The notes: generated from the sequence alone by a model not told the origin. A stretch of DNA of 64,000 nucleotides from Akkermansia sp. (GCA_030535795.1 JAUNRE010000003.1:1-64000), one strand, 5' to 3'; positions 26,471-36,087 are shown, numbered from the stretch's first letter. Program-made: numbers and translations.

Positions 26471-27252
26471 CGGATTATTCCCCTCAGCTCCGCGTAGCCT
26501 GTGCCGCCGCGCGTGCCGCCGGTGCTTACCTGAAGCAACGCTTTCATGAGGTGCAGCGTGTGGATGCTGAGCTGCCGCACGATATTAAGCTGCGGCTGGA
26601 TAAGGAGACGCAGCAGTTAATCGTGGAGCATCTCGCAGCGGCGTACCCCGACTACGCGGTACTGGGCGAGGAGGGCAACTCCGGCCGAGCTGATGCTCAG
26701 GCGCAGTGGATTGTCGATCCGCTGGATGGTACGGTAAACTATTTTTACGGCATTCCGATTTTCTGTGTGAGCATTGCCTTGTGTGTGGGTGGTGAGCCTG
26801 TGCTGGGCTGTGTGTACGACCCTATGCAGGATGAGTGTTATACCGCCGTAGTCGGTGGAGAGGCTCAGCTGAATGGTCGTAGCATTCGAGTTTCGGGACG
26901 AAGCCGTATGGCTGAGGCCGTTGTTTTTGTGGGGCACGGCACGCATGATGGCTCCGGTGCGGAGGGAGTACGCCGCTTTGCTCATATCTCCTCGCAGGTG
27001 CGAAAGGTGCGCATTCTGGGCTCTGCCGCGCTCACTTTGTGCTATATTGCAGCAGGGCGCTTTGATGCCTACATTGAGAATCGAATTAATCTGTGGGATT
27101 TCGCCGCCGCGCGTGTGATTCTGGAGTGTGCCGGCGGGGTTCTGGAGTTTGCGCCCGCCCCCGGTTCTTCCGTGACCGGCGCCGTGCTCGCCTGGAACGG
27201 CACGCTGCCTATCCATGCCGCTCTTCAACTTCCTACCTTGTCTGAATCATGA
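26467..27252 (+). CDS. Inositol monophosphatase family protein (SuhB-like)
   Basis: A 261-aa Mg-dependent phosphatase. The metal-binding motifs are complete: GEEGN (about residue 68), IVDPLDGTVNYFYGIPIFCV and the late LWDFAAARVILECAGG. Substrates in the family include inositol-1-phosphate, histidinol phosphate and PAP; the sequence alone does not decide between them. It is coupled by ATGA overlaps both to the PBP-like gene upstream and to rsmB downstream. SuhB in E. coli is also tied to rRNA antitermination, so the pairing with an rRNA methyltransferase is at least suggestive. Confidence 0.88.
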   Translation: MTDYSPQLRVACAAARAAGAYLKQRFHEVQRVDAELPHDIKLRLDKETQQLIVEHLAAAYPDYAVLGEEGNSGRADAQAQWIVDPLDGTVNYFYGIPIFCVSIALCVGGEPVLGCVYDPMQDECYTAVVGGEAQLNGRSIRVSGRSRMAEAVVFVGHGTHDGSGAEGVRRFAHISSQVRKVRILGSAALTLCYIAAGRFDAYIENRINLWDFAAARVILECAGGVLEFAPAPGSSVTGAVLAWNGTLPIHAALQLPTLSES

Positions 27253-28511
27253 GTCGCCAGCAACACACCCCGAAACACTCCGAACAGGTACAGGATGTTA
27301 ACCCTCGTCGCCTGGCCTGGCATTGCCTGCAACGCTGGGGGCAGGGTGGCATATTTGCAGAAACGCTTATCGAGCGCGAGTGTTGCCATGTGCCGGCGAG
27401 AAAACGAGCTGCCGTGCAGGCCATGGTGCTGGGCACGCTGCGCAACCTGCGCTGGTTGGAGCACCTGTGCGGTCGGCTTCGCTCGGGGCATTTGGAGGAT
27501 TCTGCGCGATGGCTGGCTCTGCTGGGGCTTTGCCAGTTGTTTGTGTTGCGCAAGCCTGCACATGCCGCCGTTGGTGAGACTGTGGCATTGGCGCCTCAGC
27601 GTTTGCGCGGGCTTATCAATGGCATGCTGCGCAATGCCGTGCGTCGGCAGGAGGAATTCACGAGCAACCTTACAGCACTTCCGCTCGGCGTGCGCTACTC
27701 CGTGCCGGATTGGCTGGCTGAGCGCTGGTGTGCCGAGTTTGGCCGCGAGGAAGCAGAGCAGATGCTGGCTTGGAATATCGGTACGCCCCCTGTCTACGGG
27801 CGAGTGAACCCGTTGAATCCGCCGTGCATCGGCGAGGATTGGGTGGCCTTGCCGCAGGCTCCCGGGTGGTATCGTCTGCCCGTCGGCCTGCCGTTTGATG
27901 ACCTGCGCAACGGCCGTATTTATGTGGCTGACCCGTCGACTCGTTACTGCGTGCAGCTCCTGGCTCCGCAGCCGGGTGAGCGCGTGTTGGATGCCTGCGC
28001 GGCACCCGGTGGAAAATCCGTCGCCATGATAGGAGCCACCGCCGGGCGGATTGACCTGCTTTGCACGGATGCCGAGGAGCACCGTTTACCCCAGCTGCGT
28101 GAGAATCTGCTCAGAGCGGGTGGCGAACATGTCGAGGTGCAGCAACATGACTGGTCACTCCCGTGTCCCCCGCAATGGAAGAGCGCATTCGATGCCGTGC
28201 TGCTGGATGTTCCTTGCAGCAACAGCGGCGTGCTCCAGCGCCGTGTCGATGCACGCTGGCGTCTGCAACCCTCTGAGATGGAGCGTCTGGCTCAGTTGCA
28301 GCTCCGCATCCTTAGCTGTGCATGCGAGGCCGTTCGTCCCGGGGGACGACTGGTGTACTCCACCTGTTCCATCGACAGAGCGGAAGACCGCGCCGTGGTA
28401 GAGGCGTTCCTTGCTACCCATCCGAACTTCCGGCTGGTCGAGGATTATCTGGCACTCCCGCATCGGGAGCAGGCAGACGGAGCCTATGCGGCCTTGTTAC
28501 AAGCTGATTGA
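27249..28511 (+). CDS. rsmB: 16S rRNA (cytosine-C5)-methyltransferase, RsmB/Sun type
   Basis: A 420-aa protein with an N-terminal NusB-like RNA-binding domain (about 15-140) and a C-terminal SAM-dependent methyltransferase domain. The SAM site reads DACAAPGGKSVAM. The two catalytic cysteines are in LDVPCSNSGV and VYSTCSID. E. coli RsmB makes m5C967 in 16S rRNA. It overlaps the preceding gene by 4 bases and converges with priA; only 18 bases separate the stops, containing a small GGCGC/GCGCC hairpin without a T tract. Confidence 0.92.
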   Translation: MSRQQHTPKHSEQVQDVNPRRLAWHCLQRWGQGGIFAETLIERECCHVPARKRAAVQAMVLGTLRNLRWLEHLCGRLRSGHLEDSARWLALLGLCQLFVLRKPAHAAVGETVALAPQRLRGLINGMLRNAVRRQEEFTSNLTALPLGVRYSVPDWLAERWCAEFGREEAEQMLAWNIGTPPVYGRVNPLNPPCIGEDWVALPQAPGWYRLPVGLPFDDLRNGRIYVADPSTRYCVQLLAPQPGERVLDACAAPGGKSVAMIGATAGRIDLLCTDAEEHRLPQLRENLLRAGGEHVEVQQHDWSLPCPPQWKSAFDAVLLDVPCSNSGVLQRRVDARWRLQPSEMERLAQLQLRILSCACEAVRPGGRLVYSTCSIDRAEDRAVVEAFLATHPNFRLVEDYLALPHREQADGAYAALLQAD

Positions 28512-28529
28512 GAATGGCGCCTAGCGCCG

Positions 28530-30782
28530 TTACATAAAGCTGTAGGCATCTATATCGAGCGTGATGGTGATGTCTTCTCCCACATTGAGACGGCTGATTT
28601 CGCGCGAGACAATATCTGCTATGGTGCGGGCGCTCAGGGAGTTGATGGTGCATTGAAAGCGGAATTGGCCGTGCGCCTTGGCTATGGGCGCCGGTGCCGG
28701 CTCCGTGATTTCCGCCCCTAGCGGCAGCACTCCCACCAGGCGCTTGTGGAGGGTGCGCAGCGAGAAATCGGCCAGCTCCTCTTGGGGGGAGCGCACTGTG
28801 AGCACGGCAAGGTGCCGGAAAGGCGGGAAGTTGAATTGCTGACGCAGCCCGAGTTCGTTTTCCGCAAAGCCGTCCGTGTCGTGTCGACGCGCGTATTGAA
28901 TGGCAGCGGCGTGTGGGGTGTAGGTCTGGATGATGACTTCGCCGTCAATATCCCCGCGCCCTGCGCGTCCCGCCACCTGAGTGAGCAACTGGAAGGTGCG
29001 CTCCGCCGCGCGGGGATCGGGTATGCACAGGCCGAGGTCGGCATTCAGTACACCTACCAGGGTAACGCCCGGGAAGTCTAAGCCCTTGGATATCATCTGT
29101 GTGCCAAGCAGAATGTCGATGCGGTGGGCTCGGAAATCGGCCAATATATCACGCAGCGCATTTTTGCGGGAGGCTACATCCGCGTCCACGCGTTGCAGGC
29201 GTGCCTTGGGGAAACAGTTTCGCAGGACTCGTTCCACTTTCTGAGTACCGTAGCCTTCCAGCAGGATGTTGTTTTCCCGGCATTCGGGGCATTGGCGGGG
29301 TACCACGGCACGGAAGCCGCACAGGTGGCAGATGAGTCGATTCTCTGTCGCGTGGTAGGTGAGCGGTAGGGCGCAGTGCTCGCAGGTGACAACGTGGCCG
29401 CAGTCCGGGCACTGGAGGGCGCGGGCAAAACCTCGTCTGTTGAGCAGCAGGATGGTCTGCTCTCCTTTATTCAGGCGCTCCTCAATGGCCATACGCAGGC
29501 GCTCGGAGAGGATGCCGAGGTAGCGTTTATCCTTGGGCTCGCTGCGCATGTCCAGCACGCGGGTGAGCGGCAGGCGCTGTCCATCGGCGCGTTTATCCAT
29601 GCGCAGCATGGTGTATTTGCCGCTGTTGACGTTGTGCAGGCTTTCCAGCGAGGGCGTAGCGGACCCCAACACCACGGTTGCTCCTTCCATGCGGGCTCGC
29701 AGCACGGCGAGGTCGCGCCCGTGGTAGCGGGGGGCGTTCTCTTGTTTGTATGAGGAGTCGTGCTCTTCGTCCACGATGATGAGCCCCAGCTTTTGCACCG
29801 GCGCAAAGAGCGCGGAGCGGGGGCCAATGGCTATGCGTGCCTTGCCGCGGTGAATAGCGTGCCACTCATCGAAGCGCTCGCCATCGCTCATGGCGCTGTG
29901 CAGAATGGCGACAGCTCCCGGGGTGTCGGCAAAGCGGCTCTTGAAGCGAGCCATCGTTTGCGGGGTGAGGGATATTTCCGGTACCAGAATGAGCACCCCG
30001 AGTCCTTTTTGCATCACATGCGCAGCTGCTTGCAGGTAAACTTCCGTCTTGCCGGAGCCGGTAACCCCTTGTAGCAGCAGGGGCTTGCTGTCGCCTTTGT
30101 CACAAGCGCTGATGATGTCGGCGAGGGCGGCGGCTTGCTCTTCATTGAGCTCCAGCGGCAAAGACTGAGCAAACTCTTCATTCCCGGCGGGGTCGCGATG
30201 TACGGCCTCTTCTTCGATGCGCAGGTAGCCCTTGCTTTCCAGTGCGCGGCAGGCGGGCAGGGCGGCAGAGCCCCCTAAGTCGGCAATCGGTTCGCGCTTG
30301 CTCTCTCCATCATGCAGGTAGCGTAGGATGGATGCCTGGCGCGGTGCTCGGGCGTTGATTTTGTTGAGGGTGTCATCATCCGGCCACTTGAGCAGTACGG
30401 CCACCTTGCGTGTCTTTTCTTCGTGGCGTTCTCGGCGTACGGGCTCGGGTACAATGCAGCGTATCATTTGCTCCACAGGCACGGCATAGTAGCGAGCTGC
30501 CCACTCGGCCAAATCCATCAGGATGGGGCTGACGGCGGGAGTGTCGTCTATCAGGCGGGTCAGCGGCTTGAGGCGGTGCCCCCATTCTGTGTCCGGTTGC
30601 ACCAGGTTGATGACGGTGCCGGTGGTGCTGCGGCTGCGCAGCGGTACCTCCACTCGGCTGCCGCGCGTGACGCCCGGCATGCCATCAGGTATGGCATAAT
30701 CCAACACCATGTCATTGAACCCATCTACCAGCACTCTGGCGGCCGGGGGTATCATCTCATCCTGAAAGAGGGCCTGCTGCAT
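28530..30782 (-). CDS. priA: Primosomal replication-restart helicase PriA
   Basis: A 750-aa superfamily 2 helicase that rebuilds replication forks. It has an N-terminal 3'-end-binding domain (DYAIPDGMPG region) and Walker A GVTGSGKTEVY (near 239-249). The DEEH box is VDEEHDSSYKQ, and four paired zinc-binding cysteine motifs follow (CPDCGHVVTCEHC, CHLCG, CPEC). Late helicase motifs are LLGTQMISKGLDFP and QVAGRAGRG. All key residues are present. It is 16 bases downstream of khpA on the same strand, so the two should share the promoter at 31102-31130. Confidence 0.96.
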   Translation of the reverse strand: MQQALFQDEMIPPAARVLVDGFNDMVLDYAIPDGMPGVTRGSRVEVPLRSRSTTGTVINLVQPDTEWGHRLKPLTRLIDDTPAVSPILMDLAEWAARYYAVPVEQMIRCIVPEPVRRERHEEKTRKVAVLLKWPDDDTLNKINARAPRQASILRYLHDGESKREPIADLGGSAALPACRALESKGYLRIEEEAVHRDPAGNEEFAQSLPLELNEEQAAALADIISACDKGDSKPLLLQGVTGSGKTEVYLQAAAHVMQKGLGVLILVPEISLTPQTMARFKSRFADTPGAVAILHSAMSDGERFDEWHAIHRGKARIAIGPRSALFAPVQKLGLIIVDEEHDSSYKQENAPRYHGRDLAVLRARMEGATVVLGSATPSLESLHNVNSGKYTMLRMDKRADGQRLPLTRVLDMRSEPKDKRYLGILSERLRMAIEERLNKGEQTILLLNRRGFARALQCPDCGHVVTCEHCALPLTYHATENRLICHLCGFRAVVPRQCPECRENNILLEGYGTQKVERVLRNCFPKARLQRVDADVASRKNALRDILADFRAHRIDILLGTQMISKGLDFPGVTLVGVLNADLGLCIPDPRAAERTFQLLTQVAGRAGRGDIDGEVIIQTYTPHAAAIQYARRHDTDGFAENELGLRQQFNFPPFRHLAVLTVRSPQEELADFSLRTLHKRLVGVLPLGAEITEPAPAPIAKAHGQFRFQCTINSLSARTIADIVSREISRLNVGEDITITLDIDAYSFM

Positions 30783-30798
30783 GGCCTGGGGGAATCAA

Positions 30799-31080
30799 TC
30801 AGCTTTCCTCCTCTAATTCATTGCGCGAGAGTATGTGTACAACCACCTTTACCCCCGCTTTCTCTCCGGCAGCCTTGGCCAGCGAGCGAATGGCAGATGC
30901 CGTCATGCCGTTGCGGCCGATGATGCGCGGAATATCACCCGGCTCCAGCACCAGGCGAAAACGCAGCATATCTCCTTCCTCGTTGCCTGCCACTCTCAGC
31001 TGTGCTTTGTCCGGGTGCTTGATGAGGGGGCTGACAACCGCCAGAAGATATTTACCGATGGATTCGATGACCTGTTGCAT
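30799..31080 (-). CDS. khpA: KH-domain RNA-binding protein KhpA
   Basis: A 93-aa protein of a single type II KH domain with the RNA-contacting loop IIGRNG (GxxG). Size and sequence (KYLLAVVSPLIKHPDKAQL, TASAIRSLAKAA) match the KhpA/YlqC family, a global RNA-binding protein that acts with KhpB. In many genomes it follows rpsP; here it precedes priA. No KhpB-like gene is in the window. Confidence 0.88.
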   Translation of the reverse strand: MQQVIESIGKYLLAVVSPLIKHPDKAQLRVAGNEEGDMLRFRLVLEPGDIPRIIGRNGMTASAIRSLAKAAGEKAGVKVVVHILSRNELEEES

Positions 31081-31101
31081 GGGGATAATAATGACGTGAT
31101 T

Positions 31102-31130
31102 ATATTATGAAAAATCCGTTGACATGTCAA
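31102..31130 (-). promoter_or_regulatory. Promoter of khpA-priA
   Basis: On the minus strand, TTGACA (31125-31130), a 17-base spacer and TAATAT (31102-31107). The -35 box is part of the palindrome TTGACATGTCAA (31119-31130). The leader is about 15 bases. Confidence 0.7.
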
Positions 31131-31155
31131 GGCTGTACAATGACAAGCCGATGTG

Positions 31156-31184
31156 TTGACAAGATGGGGTTGTGTCGATAGAAT
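31156..31184 (+). promoter_or_regulatory. Promoter of the ankyrin-repeat gene
   Basis: Consensus TTGACA (31156-31161), a 17-base spacer and TAGAAT (31179-31184). The ATG at 31196 is eleven bases past the -10 box. Confidence 0.78.
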
Positions 31185-31195
31185 GTCCGGCGTTT

Positions 31196-32323
31196 ATGAG
31201 TACCACATCTCCCACCCCGGAAGCTTTGCTGAAAGCGGCGCACGAAGGCCGGCTTGACGATGTCAGGCGGTTGCTTGACGACGGACTGGATGTTAATGCG
31301 TATTGTATTGATGACGAAGCCGAGAAGGAGGGTGTTACAGCGCTGACCATGGCTGCGGGAGCCGGGCATGCGGACATTGTGCGAGAGTTGTTGGCGGCCG
31401 GGGCGGATATCAATACGACCGAAACGACGCGTGGGGGGCCTTTGCTGGTAGCGGCGGCCAATGCCAGAGCGGAATGTGCACACATACTTATCGAGGCCGG
31501 AGCTGATGTGAATCGGCAAAACCGCGATGGCATAACCCCTTTGCATGCGGTGGCTCTGACAGAGGCTGTGCCGATTCTTTGCGAACTGATTGCAGCCGGA
31601 GCAAATGTTAATGCTCTGTGCACGAGTGGTTATGCCCCCTTGCTTGCGGCGGCGGCTTCCGGGCATATTCAGATGGTGCAGGAATTGCTGGCTGCCGGTG
31701 CGTTGCCGGATATGAGCCCGAATGCGGACTATACACCATTGCAGGTGGCGGCGCAGAGGGGGCACAAGGAGGTGGTGCGCGCTCTTTTGCGTGCAGGTGC
31801 AGATTTGCGTCATCGCATGGAGAACGGCCAGACGCCGCTGCATTGCGCGGCCATCGGCGGGAGCGCGGATGTGGTGCAGTTGATACTCGATGCCGGCGCA
31901 GATATCAGAGAGGTGAATGATGAAGGGTACTGTGCCTTGCAGTTTGCAGTTGCGTGCAACAGTATCGAGGTTGTGAAGCTGTTGCTCTCACTTGGTGAAA
32001 ACCCGAATCTGTGTCTGGAGGAAAAGAAGTTTACCTTGTTGCATTATGCCTCTTCTCTGGGGTACGATGAGATTGTGAAGGCGCTGCTGGCTGCCGGGGC
32101 TAACCCTGTGGCGGAGGATATTAACGGGCGCACGGCTTTGGCATACGCCATGCGCAAGGCACGCCTGACGGTGATTCCGCTGCTTACCGAGGCGCATCCG
32201 CTCTTGGCGCAGGAGTATGAGGTGCTCAGCAAGCGCATGATGAATCGCGGCCTGGCGCTGCTGGCTGCTTTCATTGCTGCGATTGCGGGCGTCTGGTATC
32301 TGTTGTCGCGGTATGTGTTCTGA
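31196..32323 (+). CDS. Ankyrin-repeat protein with C-terminal membrane anchor
   Basis: A 375-aa protein with about nine ankyrin repeats (e.g. GVTALTMAAGAGHADIVREL, GITPLHAVALTE, GQTPLHCAAIGGSADVVQLI) from residue 5 to about 325, and one C-terminal hydrophobic helix (LALLAAFIAAIAGVWYLL). There is no signal peptide, so the repeats probably face the cytoplasm with the tail in the membrane. Binding partners are unknown. Start 31196 is chosen because it follows the promoter; an upstream in-frame ATG lies inside it. Confidence 0.88.
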   Translation: MSTTSPTPEALLKAAHEGRLDDVRRLLDDGLDVNAYCIDDEAEKEGVTALTMAAGAGHADIVRELLAAGADINTTETTRGGPLLVAAANARAECAHILIEAGADVNRQNRDGITPLHAVALTEAVPILCELIAAGANVNALCTSGYAPLLAAAASGHIQMVQELLAAGALPDMSPNADYTPLQVAAQRGHKEVVRALLRAGADLRHRMENGQTPLHCAAIGGSADVVQLILDAGADIREVNDEGYCALQFAVACNSIEVVKLLLSLGENPNLCLEEKKFTLLHYASSLGYDEIVKALLAAGANPVAEDINGRTALAYAMRKARLTVIPLLTEAHPLLAQEYEVLSKRMMNRGLALLAAFIAAIAGVWYLLSRYVF

Positions 32324-32427
32324 GCCTCCCTGCGGTTGAAGGGAATCATGTCTGTTGCGTTTGACGTGAATATAGCGTGGCATTACCCACAGGGCAATGC
32401 TGGCGATATCAACGCTTGTCGCGCCAA

Positions 32428-32859
32428 TTATTTGATGCTGAATTTAATCTTGCGCGTCATATAATCCCGCCCGTTGGATTGCCCATTGTTGGTGGCAGTG
32501 CCTGTGGTGGGTGTTTCAAAGTTCAGCGTGTAGGTGCCGTGGTTGGGGGCGCCGTAGTTGCGGATAATAGCTGTGTTGGGACCGGCCTTTTCGTAGGTGA
32601 GGTAGGCTATATCCGTCGGGTTGAAGTTGACGCGGTAGCGGTTTGTTTCATCGAAGGTGTAGGCAAACACGCAGGGCTGTTCCTCGGGTATCCATTCCGT
32701 CCACTTCTGTTGGCCGATAGGTGAGGAGCAACTCTCAGCCGGGTGTCCATCCATCTCGATTATTTTGCCTGCTACACCGGCGGGAGCCAGGTCGCCCTTG
32801 GGGGCTGTGCTGCATGCTGCCAGAAGCAGCGTCGCCATCAATAAAGCTGTCGTTTTCAT
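32428..32859 (-). CDS. Lipoprotein of unknown function
   Basis: A 143-aa protein with a clear lipobox (LLLAAC, Cys16). The mature part is predicted beta-rich, with a pair of cysteines (ESCSSP and EEQPCVF) and alternating polar/aromatic strands ending RKIKFSIK. It might be a small beta-barrel or lipocalin-like fold; no family is recognised. The gene is 21 bases downstream of ribBA on the same strand. Confidence 0.75.
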   Translation of the reverse strand: MKTTALLMATLLLAACSTAPKGDLAPAGVAGKIIEMDGHPAESCSSPIGQQKWTEWIPEEQPCVFAYTFDETNRYRVNFNPTDIAYLTYEKAGPNTAIIRNYGAPNHGTYTLNFETPTTGTATNNGQSNGRDYMTRKIKFSIK

Positions 32860-32880
32860 GTGCTGGTATCGGAAAAATGC

Positions 32881-34257
32881 TTAAATCATGTGCCCCATGC
32901 GCTCGCGCTTCGTGTCGAGGTAATGCTTGTTGTCCGCGTGGGCGGGGATGTTGATGGGCATTTGCTCCACCACTTCCAGCCCGTGTCCGGCCAGACCTAC
33001 TATTTTGCGCGGGTTGTTGGTCAGCAGGCGCAACTTGCGCACGCCCAAATCGCGCAGAATCTGCGCACCTACGCCGTAGTCACGCAAATCAGGGGCGAAG
33101 CCGAGCTTAATGTTAGCATCTACCGTGTCCAGCCCTTGCTCCTGCAATTTGTAAGCATGCAGCTTGGCCGAGAGGCCGATGCCGCGCCCTTCCTGCCGCA
33201 GGTAGAGGATGACGCCTCCCTCCTGTGCTACGCGGCGCATCGCTGTGTGCAGCTGGCTGCCGCAGTCGCAGCGGCGGCTGGCAAACACATCTCCCGTCAG
33301 GCATTCGCTGTGCACGCGGCAGAGCACGGGCTTTTCCGGGTCAATGTCGCCGTGAACTAAGGCCAGATGCGTTTTCCCGTCCACCTTGGAATGGTAGGAG
33401 TGGCACATGAAATCCCCGAAATCCGTGGGAAGTTTCACCACTTCTTCCTTTACGATGAGTTTTTCGGTATGCTGGCGGTGCTCAATGATTTGTGCCAGTG
33501 AGCAGGCTTTGAGTTCGTATTTTTTCTGGAATGCACCCAGCTCGCCCAGGCGTGCCATGGTGCCGTCTTCCTTCATAATCTCACAGCATACGCCTACCGG
33601 TTCCATACCGGCTATGCGCAGCAAGTCCACTGTGCCTTCCGTATGGCCGGCGCGGCGGATAACACCGCCCTCGACGGCGCGCAGGGGGAAACAATGGCCG
33701 GGCTGTACGAAGTCATCGAGCTTAGCGCGCGGGTCGGCCAGTTTCATGGTGGTGACGGAGCGTTCAAAGGCACTGATACCGGTGGTGGTGCCCTCCTTGG
33801 CATCGACACTTACCGTGAAGGCTGTGTGGTGTTTTTCCGTGTTATGCTGCGCCTGCATGGGCAGGCCAAGGGAATCCACTCGCTCAGGAGCCATGGGCAC
33901 ACAGATGAGGCCGCGGGCGTGGGTGGCCATGAAATTGATGTTCTGCGGCGTGGCAAACTGGCCTGCGCAGACGAGGTCAGCTTCGTTTTCGCGGTGCGGG
34001 TCGTCCGTCATGAGAATGAGCTTACCCATGCGCAGGTCGCAGAGCACTTCCTCCAGCGGGTGATAGATGATGGGATCCACGCCGTCTGCAACCGGAACGG
34101 ACGGTGCCGCCGCTTCTACCGGAGCCGAGAGCGGCTCGGGGGCAGGTGTCGCAGGGGATTCGGGCAGGGGCTCACCACTGACAGCGGCATCGCACTCGCA
34201 GATGAAGCTGCTCATGTCAAACACACCATTCTTGGAAGAAAACTCGATATTTTTCAT
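32881..34257 (-). CDS. ribBA: RibBA: DHBP synthase / GTP cyclohydrolase II
   Basis: A 458-aa bifunctional riboflavin enzyme. After a Pro/Ala/Glu-rich N-terminal extension of about 60 residues come the RibB domain (about 62-265; DDPHRENEADLV, TGISAFERS, GHTEGTVDLLRIAG) and the RibA domain (about 275-458). RibA has zinc ligands in CLTGDVFASRRCDCGSQL and an active-site region RQEGRGIGLSAKLHAY. The first makes dihydroxybutanone phosphate from ribulose 5-phosphate; the second opens GTP. An alternative ATG 14 codons in (MSSFICECD) would shorten the extension. No other rib gene and no FMN riboswitch is visible here. Confidence 0.95.
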   Translation of the reverse strand: MKNIEFSSKNGVFDMSSFICECDAAVSGEPLPESPATPAPEPLSAPVEAAAPSVPVADGVDPIIYHPLEEVLCDLRMGKLILMTDDPHRENEADLVCAGQFATPQNINFMATHARGLICVPMAPERVDSLGLPMQAQHNTEKHHTAFTVSVDAKEGTTTGISAFERSVTTMKLADPRAKLDDFVQPGHCFPLRAVEGGVIRRAGHTEGTVDLLRIAGMEPVGVCCEIMKEDGTMARLGELGAFQKKYELKACSLAQIIEHRQHTEKLIVKEEVVKLPTDFGDFMCHSYHSKVDGKTHLALVHGDIDPEKPVLCRVHSECLTGDVFASRRCDCGSQLHTAMRRVAQEGGVILYLRQEGRGIGLSAKLHAYKLQEQGLDTVDANIKLGFAPDLRDYGVGAQILRDLGVRKLRLLTNNPRKIVGLAGHGLEVVEQMPINIPAHADNKHYLDTKRERMGHMI

Positions 34258-34270
34258 AACGAAACTTTGT

Positions 34271-34323
34271 AAAAAGAGCTGTTCGGCGGCTCACTTGCAG
34301 GAAGCGGCGTGAGCCGCCGAACA
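34271..34323 (-). terminator. Rho-independent terminator of glnS
   Basis: A 15-bp perfect stem (34280-34294 with 34309-34323, 14-base loop) followed on the minus strand by GCTCTTTTT. It lies between glnS and ribBA and separates their transcripts. Confidence 0.88.
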
Positions 34324-34359
34324 TTTGCTGAATCAGAGATTAAACGTGAGGTTAACACA

Positions 34360-36051
34360 TTACTTGTTCATCTTGGCCCAGGAGTCGCGCAGGCCAACAG
34401 AGCGGTTGAACACGGGGTGCTCGCTGCTGTGGTCGTAGCGGTCGGCCACAAAGTACCCGGTGCGTTCAAACTGGCACAGGAACTCGGCCGGTGCAGCTGC
34501 CAGTGCAGGCTCCACAACGGCGTTTGTCAGCACGGTCAGCGAATCCGCATTCAACGATGCCAGGAAGCCTTCGGGGTTGGCATCCGGGGCTTCATCCTTG
34601 AACAGGCGGTCGTACAGTCGTACCTCTGCCTTAACACCGTATTTGGCCGATACCCAGTGAATGGCTCCCTTGCAGCGGATGCCCTCCGGCGGGTTGGCGC
34701 CGATGGTGCCGGGCAGCACTTCTGCGTGCACTTCGGTCACGTTGCCCTCAGCATCGGCCACATAGTCAGAGCATACCACGCAGTAGCCGCCGCGCAGGCG
34801 TACGCAGGCACCGGGGCTCATGCGCTTATACTTTTTGGGCGGTTCGACCATGAAGTCGTCCTGCTCAATCCATACCTCCTTGGTGAGCGTAATTTTGCGG
34901 TTGCCCAACTCCGGCTTTTCGGGGTTGATGACAACTTCCACTTCTTCCTCGTGGTCATCGGCAAGGTTGGTGAGCACCAGCTTCAGGGGCTTGAGGACGG
35001 CCATGCGTCGCTCGGCGTTGGTGTTGAGCTCGGCGCGTACGGCGTTTTCCAGACGTGCCACATCGGTGTTGCCGTTGAACTTGGTGATACCCACACCCTC
35101 GCAGAAGTCTACGATGGCGGCAGCGGGATAACCGCGGCGGCGCATACCGCAGATGGTGGGCATGCGGGGGTCATCCCACCCGGCCACATAGCCTTCCTCC
35201 ACCATCTGGCGCAGCTTTCGCTTGCTCATGACGGTGTAGGTGATATTGAGGCGGGAGAACTCGCGCTGCTGCGGTCGGGAGCCTGCCGGGATGGGGCAGT
35301 TCTCAATCACCCAGTCATAGAGCGGGCGGTGGTTTTCGAACTCCAGCGTGCAAAGTGAGTGGGTGATGTACTCGTAGGCGTCCTCCAGCGGGTGCGCGAA
35401 ATCGTACATCGGGTAGATACACCAGGTGTTGCCCGTGTTGTGGTGGTGGTCGTATGAAATGCGGTAGATGACGGGGTCGCGCATGTTCATGTTGCTGCTG
35501 GCCATGTCAATTTTGGCTCGCAGCACAGCCCCGCCTTCGGGGAACTTGCCGGCTTTCATGGCTTCGAACTGAGCCAGGTTTTCCTCCACGCTTCGGTCGC
35601 GGTAGGGGGAGTGTGTACCGGGCGTGGTCAGATTACCGCGCTGGGCACGCATGGTTTCGCGGTCCTGTTCGTCCACATAGGCGAGGCCGTTCTTAATGAG
35701 ATGAATGGCGCACTCGTAATAGAAATTGAAGATATCGGAAGCCCAGTACAGGTGCTCACCCCAGTCAAACCCGAGCCACTTGATGTCCTCCTGAATGGAG
35801 TTGACGAACTCGACATCTTCCTTGCACGGGTTGGTGTCATCAAAACGCAGGTGGCACACGGCTCCGAGTTGAGCGTACTCTTTGGCTACGCCGAAGTCCA
35901 GGCAGATAGCCTTGGCATGGCCGATATGAAGGTAGCCGTTAGGCTCCGGGGGGAATCGTGTGATGGGTGTCTTGCAGCGGCCTTCTGCCAGGTCACTAGC
36001 AATCCATTCACGAATGAAGTCCTTTTTAGTGTTGATATCCTCGTTCGTCAT
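34360..36051 (-). CDS. glnS: Glutamyl/glutaminyl-tRNA synthetase, GlnRS type
   Basis: A 563-aa class I synthetase. The HIGH box reads PPEPNGYLHIGHAKA, the KMSKS-like loop reads VMSKRKL, and the anticodon-binding beta-barrels follow (about 340-555). Block wording (RFDDTNPCKEDVEFVNSI, YASDIFNFYYECAI-like region, DWVIENCPIP) is that of GlnRS rather than GluRS. It charges tRNA-Gln directly. The start is the ATG at 36051, seven bases behind a clear -10 box; the longer open frame runs through the promoter. Confidence 0.95.
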   Translation of the reverse strand: MTNEDINTKKDFIREWIASDLAEGRCKTPITRFPPEPNGYLHIGHAKAICLDFGVAKEYAQLGAVCHLRFDDTNPCKEDVEFVNSIQEDIKWLGFDWGEHLYWASDIFNFYYECAIHLIKNGLAYVDEQDRETMRAQRGNLTTPGTHSPYRDRSVEENLAQFEAMKAGKFPEGGAVLRAKIDMASSNMNMRDPVIYRISYDHHHNTGNTWCIYPMYDFAHPLEDAYEYITHSLCTLEFENHRPLYDWVIENCPIPAGSRPQQREFSRLNITYTVMSKRKLRQMVEEGYVAGWDDPRMPTICGMRRRGYPAAAIVDFCEGVGITKFNGNTDVARLENAVRAELNTNAERRMAVLKPLKLVLTNLADDHEEEVEVVINPEKPELGNRKITLTKEVWIEQDDFMVEPPKKYKRMSPGACVRLRGGYCVVCSDYVADAEGNVTEVHAEVLPGTIGANPPEGIRCKGAIHWVSAKYGVKAEVRLYDRLFKDEAPDANPEGFLASLNADSLTVLTNAVVEPALAAAPAEFLCQFERTGYFVADRYDHSSEHPVFNRSVGLRDSWAKMNK

Positions 36052-36058
36052 GCGCGAA

Positions 36059-36087
36059 ATTCTACCGACTTCGCTCGCGGAATGCAA
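36059..36087 (-). promoter_or_regulatory. Promoter of glnS
   Basis: On the minus strand, TTGCAT (36082-36087), a 17-base spacer and TAGAAT (36059-36064). Only seven bases lie between the -10 box and the ATG, so the mRNA is probably leaderless. Confidence 0.75.

Noticed and set aside
34258-34359. FMN riboswitch upstream of ribBA
   Set aside because: The space holds the glnS terminator hairpin and too few bases for the conserved RFN element; its core sequence blocks are not present.
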